Source: Cudoniella acicularis (taxonomy: Eukaryota; Ascomycota; Leotiomycetes; Helotiales; Helotiaceae). Taken from it: 64,000 nt of DNA. Every line of letters starts with the position of its first letter. Position 1 is the first letter of the stretch. The stretch lies in NCBI GenBank assembly GCA_013054445.1, contig JAAMPI010000004.1, positions 62,001 through 126,000 of the forward strand, given 5' to 3'. A model generated the notes under the pieces. The model was given only the letters and a program-made list of their open reading frames with translations, had not been told where the DNA came from and did not search any database. Below are positions 47,947 through 59,304 of the stretch, one piece after another. The position numbers were made by a program, and so were the translations under genes.

Positions 47947-48729
47947 TCATCCCATGCAAATGCCTACAAATTCTTCCCTCCCAACTCCTCCCTTGCCTTC
48001 GAGGTCAAATTCCTCAATCATTGCTTGTAACTCGTCTTCTTCCAGCCCTTCACCAAGTTCTCTAGCAACTCTCCTCAAGTCTTCAATACTGATCATCCCC
48101 TTGTCTTCTGTATCAAAGAGCGCAAATGCTCTGAGAATTTCATCCCTCGGGTCTCTTTGCGCTATTAAACCTGCAGCCACAGATTGGAATGCTTGTAAGG
48201 TGAGGAGTAAGCGACTTGGGTTGGAAGATTGTTGCGCCAGCTGCTGTTGTGGTCGAGATGATTGTGAAGGAGGGGCAGGTGCATCGGGTGAGATGCCGTG
48301 TTGTGTGAGGAGGTCAATGATTTCGGATTTGGGAAGATCAAATCCCAAAGCTTTAAGTGCGACTTTAAATTCGTGGTAATCGATACGTTGGTCTTTGTCT
48401 AGGTCGAAAAGTCCGAACTGTGATAGATTAGATTTTGTACCATCGTTACATTGTAGAAGAGCAATACATACTGCCTCGTTAATCTCTTCGCGCTGCTCAT
48501 CTGTGATATTGTTGAGAGGATTTGATGGCCCTGCTCCACCCTGTGCTGCTGCTTGCGCCTCTCGCTGTGCTCGCTCCCGCTCTTGTCGTTCTCTTTCCAG
48601 GCGCGCATTCTCTCGTGTAGATGTATGTCCGAAAGTGCCAGGCGCGCTCCTTTCTGGAAGTTTGCCGTGTATTGTGCTGGAATATGGTCGCGTCCCGAAG
48701 GAGGGGTGTGATTGAGCTGTAGATGCCAT
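47947..48729 (-). CDS. CDC31: Centrin (Cdc31-like), with intron that stays open
   Basis: Exons 48472-48729 and 47947-48417 give 242 residues. The 54 bp intron (GTATGT..CACAG) is a multiple of three and has no stop, but removing it restores the centrin junction INEA-FGLFDLDKDQRID. EF-hand 1 is canonical (DLDKDQRIDYHE), EF-hand 3 DTEDKGMISIED and EF-hand 4 DLEGKGGVGREE are present; EF-hand 2 is replaced by a Pro/Gln/Ser-rich insert (SPDAPAPPSQSSRPQQQL). The N-terminus is extended and charged (RERQERERAQREAQAA). Centrin duplicates the spindle pole body and, in yeast, is part of the TREX-2 mRNA export complex at the nuclear pore. It is divergent from NUP98. Confidence 0.88.
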   Translation of the reverse strand: MASTAQSHPSFGTRPYSSTIHGKLPERSAPGTFGHTSTRENARLERERQERERAQREAQAAAQGGAGPSNPLNNITDEQREEINEAVCIALLQCNDGTKSNLSQFGLFDLDKDQRIDYHEFKVALKALGFDLPKSEIIDLLTQHGISPDAPAPPSQSSRPQQQLAQQSSNPSRLLLTLQAFQSVAAGLIAQRDPRDEILRAFALFDTEDKGMISIEDLRRVARELGEGLEEDELQAMIEEFDLEGKGGVGREEFVGICMG

Positions 48730-49702
48730 TGCAGGCTTTGAGTTTGGGTATTTTTACGCAGTGATAAAGAGATAATTGGGGAGGCACTTAACAAAGACGA
48801 GACGAGGGATGAAAACTGAGGGTTTTCAGTGATATGTGTGTTTACAGATTTGGGGGGAAAGTTGGAGAAGTTATGATCGTGAGTAGCAACAGGGATGTTT
48901 GAGCGGGACGCGTTCAAGCGTGACCGTCCGCGAACCCGCGATTCTTCAGGGATCAAGTGAGGGATAGAAGAGCGGCTTCCTTCGTAGTCCCGACATGGGT
49001 TTTCGGGACCTTACATATTGATCGCCAGATAGAAGTAATACCTCCTAACACCTTATGTTTTCGAGTCCAAAGATATTTTCTTGTGAATCTGGAATTGAGT
49101 TTATTCTACGGGAACGTATCACAGCCCAGGAGGCAGCAGCAGTTGTGAAGAGTCAGAGTACGCAAAAAAAGCCTGACACTCCCACATTAACTATGAGACA
49201 TACGACCAGCAAAGTCCCATAGCCAATAGTTCTCCTCAGGCAGCAACTTGCTTAGAAAGCAACTGAGCACAGCTTTTCGCAAGTGATAATCCCATTGGCA
49301 GCTTGGTGGTTGTGTCTGCTGGTCAGCTGGTGTGTGCCTTGCGCTCGTAGCAAAAGTTCGAAGGCAGCCACAAACCCAAAAAAGTGGTGAGCTCCCATTG
49401 GCCAGGGTCTAGCCGAGCAACTTTCTTAACGACAGTCGAGTTCGTCGCGTTCAGTCCATCAACCATAAGAAGGGCCTCCATACTGCTCCTTCTTCATCCA
49501 ACTTCATCCTCGCACATCGAGGCCCCAACGTTTTGTCACTCTTTCGCCCTTCTGATGTCTACGCTCATTCGTCGTTATTGAGCGAGACCCTTCTTCTTCG
49601 CAACGCGTCTTCGGCGTGTCTCTTTTATACACAGACGCCTACTTTTCGCAGCATCCAATTTGCACAAGGAATCGCCCCGTCTCTCTTTGAAAGGGCATCG
49701 CG
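48730..49702. promoter_or_regulatory. Divergent region, centrin / NUP98-96
   Basis: 973 bp between outward-pointing starts; the right half (49380-49700) is C/T-rich like a fungal 5' leader. No gene is seen. Confidence 0.5.
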
Positions 49703-52700
49703 ATGTCTGGTGGATTTGGGGGATTTGGCTTCGGCCAGAATAATCAACAGCAACAGAGTACTGGATTTGGGGGGGTTTGGGTCGAACACAAATACAAACA
49801 CAGGTAGGTCGCGGATTCCTTCACCACCAGCATATATTCCAGCCGGCGCATTTTGAGGACAAGGGGACTTTGGGGATCAGCGCGAACCAGTCACTTACTC
49901 GAACCTTCTTCTCGCAATACAGGCTTTGGTTCGACAGGCAACACCGGTTTCGGAAGCACGAACACAACCAGTACACCACTCTTTGGAGGCGGATCATCTG
50001 GCTTCGGAAGCTCTGGAGGTACGTCGACCATGCTTTACACTCCTGGAAGATCCTATGCGTGTGGATTTCGATGCTGGTTGCATGTCTACATTCAACCATC
50101 ACCACTTTCCCAGTGCTTTCGCTATCCGACTCTGCATTCTCCCTCCGAGGAACCTCGAAAGAGCAGACATGGAGAGCTCTCCTCAGCCTCCGGCCGCGCG
50201 GCGATTTCTGACCAAAGTAATCATGAAGTTGAGAAACATTTGCTAACATCGAGAAAAATTACAGGTGCTTTTGGCAGTTCGGGAAGTAATGCATTTGGCG
50301 CAAAGCCATCAGGCTTTGGTGCTACGACTACAGCTGGAAGCATATTTGGGGGTGGAACAAGTACAGCTGGAGCGAGTGGAGGCTTTGGCGGATTTGGCGG
50401 AACAGCCGCTGGCACAACATCGTCGCCCTTTGGAGGCAGTGGTACAACTGGGAGTGGACTTTTCGGAGCCAACAAACCGGCTTTCGGTGCCTCCACAACC
50501 ACAATAAACCCTTTTGGTGGTGGCTCAACGACTTCCCCATTCGGTGGTACCTCTACAGGCGCATTTGGTGCTCCAGCTGCCACTGCTTTAGGTGGTACTC
50601 CAGGAGAATGTCAGGGTACTGGAAGTGTCCCATTCGCGGCCTTTGTTGAGAAGGAACCGAACAGCTCCAACAATCAGCAAAACTCCTTCCAAAGTATCAG
50701 TTTCCAACAACCGTACCAGAAATTTTCGCCGGAGGAATTGAGATTGGCTGATTATGCTGCTGGGCGCAAATTTGGCAATGCCAGCAATCAACCTGGTGCC
50801 TTTGGTACTAGCACTGGCTTTGGAGGATCATTTGGCACGACTAGCACGACTGGGTTTGGTGCCACGAATTCAGGCACTGGGGGAAGCTTGTTTGGCGGTG
50901 GAGCAGCCACATCCTCCCCGTTTGGAGCTGCTCAACCCACCACCACTGGTTTTGGAACAAATACGACGTCTGGTGGAGGACTTTTCGGCGCAAAGCCTGC
51001 AACTGGCGGTCTCTTCGGCGCTTCTTCTTCGGCTGCAACCCCCAGCTTGTTTGGCACAAGTGGCACGGCCGGTTTTGGCGCTTCAAATACTGGAACCGGG
51101 TTCGGTGCGACAAATACAGGTGGTGGACTATTTACAAATAACACTCCTGCCGCGAAAACCCCCTTTAGCTTCGGAAACTCTGGAGCATCAACGGGAACGC
51201 CCGGCTTTGGAACCGGTACAGGCACTGGCTTTGGAGGTGGTCTATTTGGTAATCAGCCGGCACAGACCAATACTACCACCACTCCTTTCGGCGGCCAGCA
51301 ACAAAACACCAACACTACAACATTTGGAGGTTTTGGCTCCAGTAATACGGCATCAGGAACTACCAATCTATTCGGTGCACCTAAACCTGCTACTGGTGGC
51401 CTTTTTGGAACCCCAGCTTCGACAGCCACTCCTGGAAATTTATTTGGAGGAGGCCAAACAACAGCGAATCCAAGTCCATTTGGAACCTCTACCAACAACC
51501 CAAACACTAGCAATCTTTTTGGTGGGGCTAAGCCTACTACTGGCACTGGACTGTTTGGTAACACCACTAACACAAATACTTCTGGCGGAGGACTTTTCGG
51601 CAACGCCTTTGGTGGGAACACAGGCGGCCAAAGCACTACAGGCACGAGCACTTTATTTGGCGGAGCCAACAGCGGCAATCAACCAAAACCTTCTCTCTTT
51701 ACCGGTACGGGAACACAGCCTGGCAACAGCCTATTTGGCACTTCAACGCAACCAACAGGCGGAAATCTCTTTGGTGGTAGTATTGGATCGAATAATCAAC
51801 AACAACCTGGACAAAACACTTCTGTATTCGGTACCGGCTCGATCTTTGGAACACCACAAGCGGGACAAAATGCACAGGCTCTCACGGCGAGCATCAGTGA
51901 CAGTGCAGCCTATGGTGGAGCTTCACTTTTCTCAAGTTTAGCCAACACTCAGGTCTCTAATCCCGGTCCTATTGCAACGCCACTTTCTAGCAGTGTGAAG
52001 CAGAAGAAATCTACTGCTCTCCCAATGTACAAGCTGAACTCCGCATCCGCTTCGCGTTTTTCAACACCCCAAAAGCGAGGCTTCGGATTCTCCTACAGCA
52101 ACTATGGTACACCTGGAAGCGCTTCTAGTACTTCTAGCACCCCCGGTACCTTTGGCGGCAGCACTCTCGGAAGCTCTTTCAATCGCACTCTGAAGACAAG
52201 TGTTTCGACGAGTAGTCTTCGCCGCAGCTTCGGTCCAGAAGATAGCATTCTCGCACCCGGTGCTTTCTCTGCCAGCCCTAGCACCAGACATTTTGGTAGT
52301 ACCGGCAGCGTGAAGAAGCTGAATATCAATCGAAGCCTCCGAAATGACCTCTTCGCACCACCAATCTCTCAAACCCCTTCTACGCCAAACCAAGGAGGTA
52401 TTCTCAAGAAGCGTGTTTCATTTGATGCTAATACCACGGCTGCCAATGGAGCTTCCAGTCCTTTGAAAACCATTACGAATGGATCAAGTCCCAGCTCCGA
52501 AGACTTGGGCTACATGAGACCTACTGCCAATGGCAGTAAATCTACTTCCTTAGCCCCAGCACCTGAGATGCAACAAGTTCAAAATAAGGAGCTTGCTGTT
52601 GTGCATGAGGAAGAAGCTGCGGGCGCTTCACAACAAAAACCTCTAAGCACACCCGTCAGCCAGGCCGACCAAGAACCTGGACAATATTGGATGACACCAA

Positions 52701-55700
52701 CGAAGGATGAGATTGAGAACATGAACCGCAACCAACGCTCCAAGGTCACGGGACTCACAATTGGACGGGAGGGCATTGGACAGGTCAGATTTGACGTGCC
52801 AGTTGATCTAACAAACATCAACCTTGATGAGATCCTCGACAATATCGTGCAGTTGAAGATCCGATCATGCACTGTCTATTCCAACCCTGCTCAGAAGCCA
52901 CCAATGGGTAAGGGTCTCAATGTACCTGCAACTATTCAATTATACAATTCTTGGCCTCGCAGGAACGATGGAAAGACTCCATCTGGCGAAAAGTCTGGAC
53001 CGAAATTCAAGAAGCATATCGACCGTCTAAAGCGGGTTCCCGATACGGTCTTCCAAAATTATGATAAAGACCGGGGTATTTGGTGTTTCACCGTTCAGCA
53101 TTTTACAACCTATGGCTTTCCCGAGGATGATGATACCGATGGTGACGCTACTAGCGAATTTGGGCAGAGCACTCTGAGTATGCCTCCAGACACACCCGAG
53201 CCTAGCTCGAATCATCTGGATCAATCATTTGCGTCAACTTCACAACTAACTTTCACCGAATCGGATCCGGAGGACACTTTCGAATTTCGCAAAAAGAAGG
53301 TTTTGCCCGGCGCATTTGATGATCAGGAGGCTTACGTAAATGACGATAATGACATGGAGGGTGAGAATCAAATTGAGGAGTCTTTTTTAGATAATGGCTC
53401 CGTGGGTTCCCAATCTGAAGATGGTGTCGAAGAGCCAATGGACGAAGACGACGCCTTTGAAGATGGAGAATCTGTCAGCATTGCGGATCAAGAGATGGCG
53501 GGATCTTATCCTCAAGTTGGCAATACCGCGGAGCTTGAAGAAGACTCGCAGAGTGGTGGCATGGATATGGATACGGAAACTCCGGGGGCACTTGTTCGAG
53601 CAAGATTGAGAGCTGTGCAAAAAGCGGAAACACCAGTAAAGCGAAAATTTGCAGCAGGTAATGACTGGACGTCAACTTTGAAGACAACCATCAGCCCACA
53701 AAAGCAAGATCGTGCGCTCCTCAAGAGCTTGATTGACATTCATGGCAACGACTTGCGACCCGAAGCTGAACCTACACCAACAGCAAGAAGAATTGTTTCG
53801 GATGGCCGTGGTTTTGCTACTAGTATTGATCTGATGAACTCTCTTTTCGGTCAGATCAAGAGTCCAGTCAAAGTCGCAAAGGTGCCTGCAAAGATGAAGG
53901 GTTTTGAGGTTGGTGCTCCTTTCCGTGCATAATTTGATAACATTGGTTGAGAGATGGGGCCGTCCGTTGCGCCCACGCATGTATGTAGCAAACAATAGAA
54001 TATTTGCTAAAAACTTTTACTACAGTGGCCATATGCGAAAAAATCGAAAACAGGCGATAGTGAAATGACCGACATGACCGAGGCAGACCGCGCGTTCCAC
54101 GACTCCATGAAACCAAATTGGGGCCCTGATGGTACCTTGGTGTATGCTGCTCCTGCCAATGCTAAACCTCTGGGACGATCGTCCCGTCGTAATCGTGAAA
54201 AAAATGGATTGCTTGCAGTCCAAAAAGGATGTATTGTGTCCGAGGGCAGAGACATTTGTTTTGCTAAATTTTCCAACGAGGTGAGCTTTGACGACTGAAA
54301 GTGCTTTTGAATAATGCTAACTCAATATAAGGCATCTGCAGATCTTCTCACCAAGCAAAAAGCGATGACTGTTATTGATGAACTTGATGTCCCATTTGCA
54401 AGACTTGTCGAAGGTTTCTCCTTTTCCGAGTTCTTTGACCATCATAATACTAGAGACCCAGCTGTCACGCATGAGAAGCTTGTCTGGAAGTTGGCCAGCG
54501 TGTTATGGGACGATCTTCCAGTTCCTGAAGGATTAGAAATGGTACCCTTGGTTGAGGAACATCTTCGCAAAGATAAGCTTTCCGAGTTCTGGGAGAAGCT
54601 GGTCGAAGCTGCGTCTGCTCAACGAGTTGGTCTTGCAAAATCGAACGAGGAGAAAGCCATTGCAAGTCTCTCCGGTCACCGAATTCCTGACGCTTGTGGA
54701 CATCTTGTCAATGGGAAGAACTTCCATCTCGCCACTCTAATCGCTCTTATTGGCCACAAAGATAGCATGAGGAAGGATATTCGAGAGCAGTTGAGCGAGT
54801 GGCAGAAATCTCGCGTCCTATCAGAGTTCAGCCAGCCGATTAGAACCCTATATGAACTTCTGGCCGGTAATGTATGCGTCTGCGATGGCTCTAAAGGAGC
54901 ACCCATTGAAGATCGCATTGAATCATTTATCATCTCCAAGCGCTTCGGTCTCGACTGGCGACAAGCGTTTGGTCTCCGCCTTTGGTACGGCACCCTAGCT
55001 CATGAACCAATCGAAAATGCTGTCGAAGACTTTGCAGAAGATTTAGTACAAGACAAAGAAGCTACCAAACCACAAGCATGGTACGTTGAGCAGAAGATCC
55101 CAACCTTGTGGGAAGATGCGGAGCTTGAACAGCGGGAAGATCTACTCTGGGGTCTTTTAAAGCTTTATACCTTTCATGATGCACCTCTGGAGGGAGCTTT
55201 ATGTCCGGAGAACTCTCAATTATCACCGCTTGATTTCCGACTGACCTGGCAGCTCAGCCAAGCTCTGACATCTGCTGATGTTGTCAAATACGCTGATGAA
55301 TTCAAGGCTGATGAGACCACCCTTTCATTTGCATCTCAGCTCACGAATGAGGGTAGCTGGCTTGACACGGTTTTTGTTCTCCTTCATTTATCTTCTCCAA
55401 AAGCCAGGGCAAAGTCAATCCAGAATCACCTCGCTCGATTCGCTGGACATATTGGATCCGAAGAAAGCCAAGGCTTTATTACTCTTACGCAGACCTACAA
55501 GATACCCACCTCTTGGATCTGGGAAGCCAAGGCTCTCTATATGCGAAGCGTTGAAAAGAATTCTGGAGGAGAAGTTGAGTGCTTAATCAAGGCACAATCC
55601 TTTAATGAGGCCCATCGAACCTTTGCTAGAGAGGTCGCGCCGAGGAATATTGTGGAATTGGATTACGATGTTTTACGTGCCTTGCTCCACGGTTTCCAAG

Positions 55701-56104
55701 GCAAGGAGAACACGATTTCCGAGTGGCATCTTGGTGGACAAATTTATTTTGATTTCCTCGAATTGCTCGATTGTCAGAAGAAGGGTAGGGTTGTTGATCA
55801 GTTAGTGCTGGAGAGATTGCTCGCTGGTCTTCCTGCCGTCGTTGAAGATTCGAGACATCCGAGTTTTATGGAGAGAGTTGCGGTTGAGACGATTAGTGGG
55901 ACTGTTGCCAAGGTGGTAATTAATATGGGAAAGCATGGAGAGGTAAGATTCTGCAACTGGGTCAAGCGATATATTGCTAACAGATTTGAACAGAAAGGAG
56001 ATCTGCCCAGGATCTTGCGACTGCCACTCACAGAGGATAATTACTTGAAACACACAGTCGACTTGAGCCTGGAGTACTACAAGAGTGCTATGGCTGCTAA
56101 ATGA
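49703..56104 (+). CDS. NUP145: Nucleoporin NUP98-NUP96 precursor (Nup145-like)
   Basis: Best model: exons 49703-49803, 49923-50018, 50265-53908, 54026-54280, 54332-55942, 55994-56104 (about 1938 residues). Blocks in order: FG/GLFG repeats; a GLEBS-like Gle2-binding site (SPEELRLADYAAGRK, about 50731-50770); more repeats; the autoproteolytic domain (GQYWMTPTKDEIENM to WCFTVQHFTTYG); an acidic linker; and the helical Nup96 part (WPYAKKSKTGD, then ADRAFHDSMKPNWGPDG). Cleavage is expected between HF and T (53104/53105). Exon 1 contains seven Gs (49769-49775), one too many to keep GFGGFGSNTN in frame. The Nup98/Nup96 junction intron (53909-54025) has a weak donor; without splicing a stop follows at 53930. 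Such a precursor (sonB) is known in Aspergillus nidulans. Confidence 0.92.
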
Positions 56105-57006
56105 GCGCGGGGATTTGTTTTGCCACTGATGAAGCAGAAAAAGAAAGATGAATAGAATCGCAACGGAGATGGCGTATACCCCAGCACTGCACGGAGGACG
56201 AAATACACTGGACAGCGAGCAAGGAGAAAGCCTTGAAAATCTGTAGATTATTCTGAACATGACACAGCATAGCGTAGCATAGCATAGTATCGGGGCATGA
56301 AATAGCTTTCGAGAAGTACAAGTTTTGCTGAATGTGAATTCTTAGTGGAGCGTATGACTCCTCAAATTCCCCATGTTTGCAAGGAGGGGGCTCTTAAAAG
56401 GGGCAAAACGGGTCATGTAACACAAGGCTCGAGGGCCAATTCTCAAACCTCTCGAATCAAGTAACTCTTGATTGTGGATTCGTTCATGTAAGGGACACAA
56501 GAAGGCTGATCTACGCTCTGCATCCACGGGTCTTCCCTTCTCGTTTCATGCCTGGAAAAAATGAGGTTGTGATTGGCGGCTGCTTCCCCGCGGCCGCATG
56601 GCGAAGACCTCAGGTTAGATAGCGATTGGACCAACCACCTTCTTTTGATGTCCCAAGTGGTATCGTGGAATGGCCAACACAGCACGGCGCCGGCATATCC
56701 AGACTGCAGAAGAGCCAGAAGAGCAGCGCCCAGGCAAGTGTATGCGATGCGGTCCGTCCGCCGCTTCAGTGCTGAAAAGTAGGTGGTTGGAAGGCCGTGG
56801 ACCCAGAACCCTCCCCCCATCTCCGCCCGAGTCAGACCCCTCCATACCAGAGCAACCTCACTGTATTTCCTCGACTTCTATCCACTCCTTCAATTCTTTT
56901 ACTGCTTCCCCGGTCGCAGACTTCCAATTCATTCACCGAACCAAAATCGCGACACCAGAGTCAGTCACTCGCGTCGCGCGACCAAACAATAGGCAGACGT
57001 GAGGAC
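56105..57006. other. Intergenic, with short AGCAT/GCATA repeat
   Basis: No gene is seen. A short imperfect tandem of agcata-type words lies at 56264-56288. The right part is C/T-rich 5' leader of the next gene. Confidence 0.5.
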
Positions 57007-57432
57007 ATGCCCTTTTTCACTGTCGAGAACCACATCCATTTCGCACTAGTTTCTCTTACCGTCGCTCCCAGCACTGTCCTCGCCCTCGCGGTCCTATTAT
57101 TCATATACCTTTACATTCTCCACGTACGGAAGAACCCATTACCCCGAATCGAGATTCAACCCGCGCAAGTTATCAACAATGGCGACGACAATCGAGGAGC
57201 TCGAAGGCCTGTTCGACGACCATCCTTCATTAGACGCCTCTCTGCAAGACTACGAACCCGGAAGCAGCGAGCTCGGCCAGCTGTCGCCCCGCTTCGGCTA
57301 CCCGTCTCATCATTCTGGTTTCCGCTCAGAGACCAGCTCGGAAATGGAGGGCTCAACTTCTGGAGGCAGATTCAGCCCGCCCGCCTGGAGACGGGACGCA
57401 AACGGCAACCGAAGCAGCGGCTTTTGGAATAG
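57007..57432 (+). promoter_or_regulatory. Upstream ORF overlapping the next gene's start
   Basis: An ATG at 57007 opens a 141-codon frame that overlaps the first 254 bp of the next CDS in another frame. Its N-terminus contains a strong hydrophobic stretch (VLALAVLLFIYLYILHV), then becomes Arg-rich where it overlaps. It could be an overlapping upstream ORF that lowers translation of the main protein, an alternative transcript start, or chance. Whether it lies in the mRNA is not known from sequence. Confidence 0.35.
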
Positions 57433-58996
57433 GGGCAGCAGCAGATTGGGGAAGAGGAGTCGAGATTCGAGAGAAAGCAGTCCAGAATATGAGAGTGCGG
57501 ATGAAGGTCAAGATGCGACGTTGGCTGCTGCCGCGAGGGTTAGATTGCCGACGGGTTCTTTGTCTCCGGAGAAAGGAAGGAGTCCAAGTCCTAGCCCATA
57601 TCCGAAGGGTGGTGCCGATTTTCCAGATATATTTGGCGGGAAGATAAAGCAGGAGGATATCAATGATGTTGTACCATCACCTGAGAATCCCAATAATTGT
57701 ATGAAGGACCAAATATATTTTCCTATGTGTACTGACTTTTCAAAGATATTCGATTTGCAGTTAGGGCAGAAGTACAACACCGGACAGAGCCATTCGAAGC
57801 GGTTTTCGAATTGGTAAAGACCAAGTTCGATCGGGTAACAAAATCATGGACCTCCTTGATAACATCTACTGTTATCGCTTTATTTTCAATACTGGCTTTG
57901 AGGACATTATTTCAACCAGGACTTCCTCCTCCGGTTCCAGACTTGGTCAAGGTTGCGGGACTTGCGAAAGCTTTCGAACCACTCATATTTTACTCCGAGA
58001 ATGGTGTACAACAAATTGGTGATCTCCAAGCAACTGGAGTAGCAGTATGGGATCTTGGAGAGAGCGTACGCTCAACTAATATGACTTCGGCTCCGATCAT
58101 CGTCAAAGAATTGGACGACTTGAGCGAGAGCCTTAAGACATTGGCTATTGAATTGACCCGATTTTTTGCGAATGTCGACGGAGATGTTGATGGGTAAGTG
58201 AAATTGATACTTTTTTGATGACCACCTGACACTTTCTAGGATTTTAATTGTAATGGATTGGGCAAAGCGGGAACTTTCTCAACTACAGGTTCTGCCACCT
58301 TCTGCCCTTACCTCCGCCTTTGACAACATACATAACCTTTTCAGCCGCTGTGGCATATTGGAAACATCCTCAGGGGTGCCTACTAAGCTCGGCGAGCTAG
58401 CAACCTCTTTATTCGGACTTACTTCACCTCAACGAACTCGTCTGACTCTTCAACGCACTTTTACGGAATTTTTAACCGTTTTGGAAGACTCGATTAATTC
58501 CGAACTTCAACATTCCCTCGCATTGTTTGCCCTCTTTGAATCGATCGACAAGCAATTCTTGAACTTGGCAAGAACTGTCATTCGTGAATCTTCAGCTCAA
58601 GATTCCGCTCAAGATGACATGCTGTCTTCTCTCTGGACTAAATTGTTAGGTGCTAGTGCCAGCACCTTACAAAAATTCGAAAAGAACAAGAAATTACTCA
58701 GCAATATTCGTGCCAAGACAGTTCAGAATAAGAGCATTCTACTCGAGCACAATGGAAAACTTCTGACGCTCAAGGCAAATCTTGAAAGCCTAAGGCGGAA
58801 ACTTGTTAGCCCATTAGTGAGAGCAAACGGCAGCAGCATCGGAATTGAAGAGCAAATCCGCGGGCTTGAGGAAGTGAGCGGTTATCTAGGCGGTGTGAGA
58901 GAACGCCAAAAGGGAAAATTGATGGAGATGTTGTATGGGGCGGGAAGCAACAGCGGCAGGAGAGTTATATCCGCCGAGGGCAGTTGGGAGCGATGA
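57179..58996 (+). CDS. Conserved fungal membrane protein of unknown function
   Basis: Three exons (57179-57698, 57761-58193, 58240-58996) give 569 residues. The start is MATTIEELEGLFDDHPSLDA. About 170 residues are disordered and Ser/Pro-rich (SGFRSETSSEMEGSTSGG; SPEYESADEGQDATLAAAAR). A single membrane helix (SLITSTVIALFSILALRTLF) follows a charged stretch, then a large helical domain with VPDLVKVAGLAKAFEPLIFY, SENGVQQIGDLQATGVAVWD and IIVKELDDLSESLKTLAIEL, ending in coiled coil. The topology suggests a cytosolic tail and a single-pass anchor. I have seen similar unnamed proteins in other moulds but know no function. The overlapping upstream ORF may regulate it. Confidence 0.82.
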
Positions 58997-59304
58997 TTAT
59001 GAACGACAAACTGGATGAAATTATGGGTGTACAGAGGCGATATTCCGTGAATTCTTTTGGTTCGATGGTGTTTTGGGGATTGGGTAGATATGGGAGGTAG
59101 GTTGGTCGGTGTTTTGGGCATTGGTGGTGTGTATGGAGTTTTCTTCCTTGACTTGATGTCTCCTGTGTACAAATTCCTTGCCGTAGTAATGGCCAAGTGG
59201 GGTTGCCATTTCTTGAATGAATTGTATTCTTAAGATGTTCTTGTATTGTGTATGTAATTCCACTTCACGTTCTATAGCAGACCCATCCTTCCCCCATCCC
59301 TCCC
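58997..59304. other. Intergenic between convergent genes, no gene seen
   Basis: 308 bp. Nothing coding is seen. Confidence 0.5.

Noticed and set aside
50019..50264. Coding reading of this segment as part of a continuous 1359-codon frame
   Set aside because: It has a GTACGT donor, TGCTAAC branch point and ACAG acceptor, and splicing restores FG-repeat sequence on both sides; the segment itself has no FG motif.
50754..51941. 395-codon plus-strand frame inside NUP98
   Set aside because: It is a shifted reading of the GLFG repeats, giving Leu/Gln-rich low-complexity sequence with no domain.
55943..55993. Segment read as 17 coding residues near the end of NUP96
   Set aside because: It has GTAAGA, TGCTAAC and CAG at the right spacing; treated as an intron although it is in phase.
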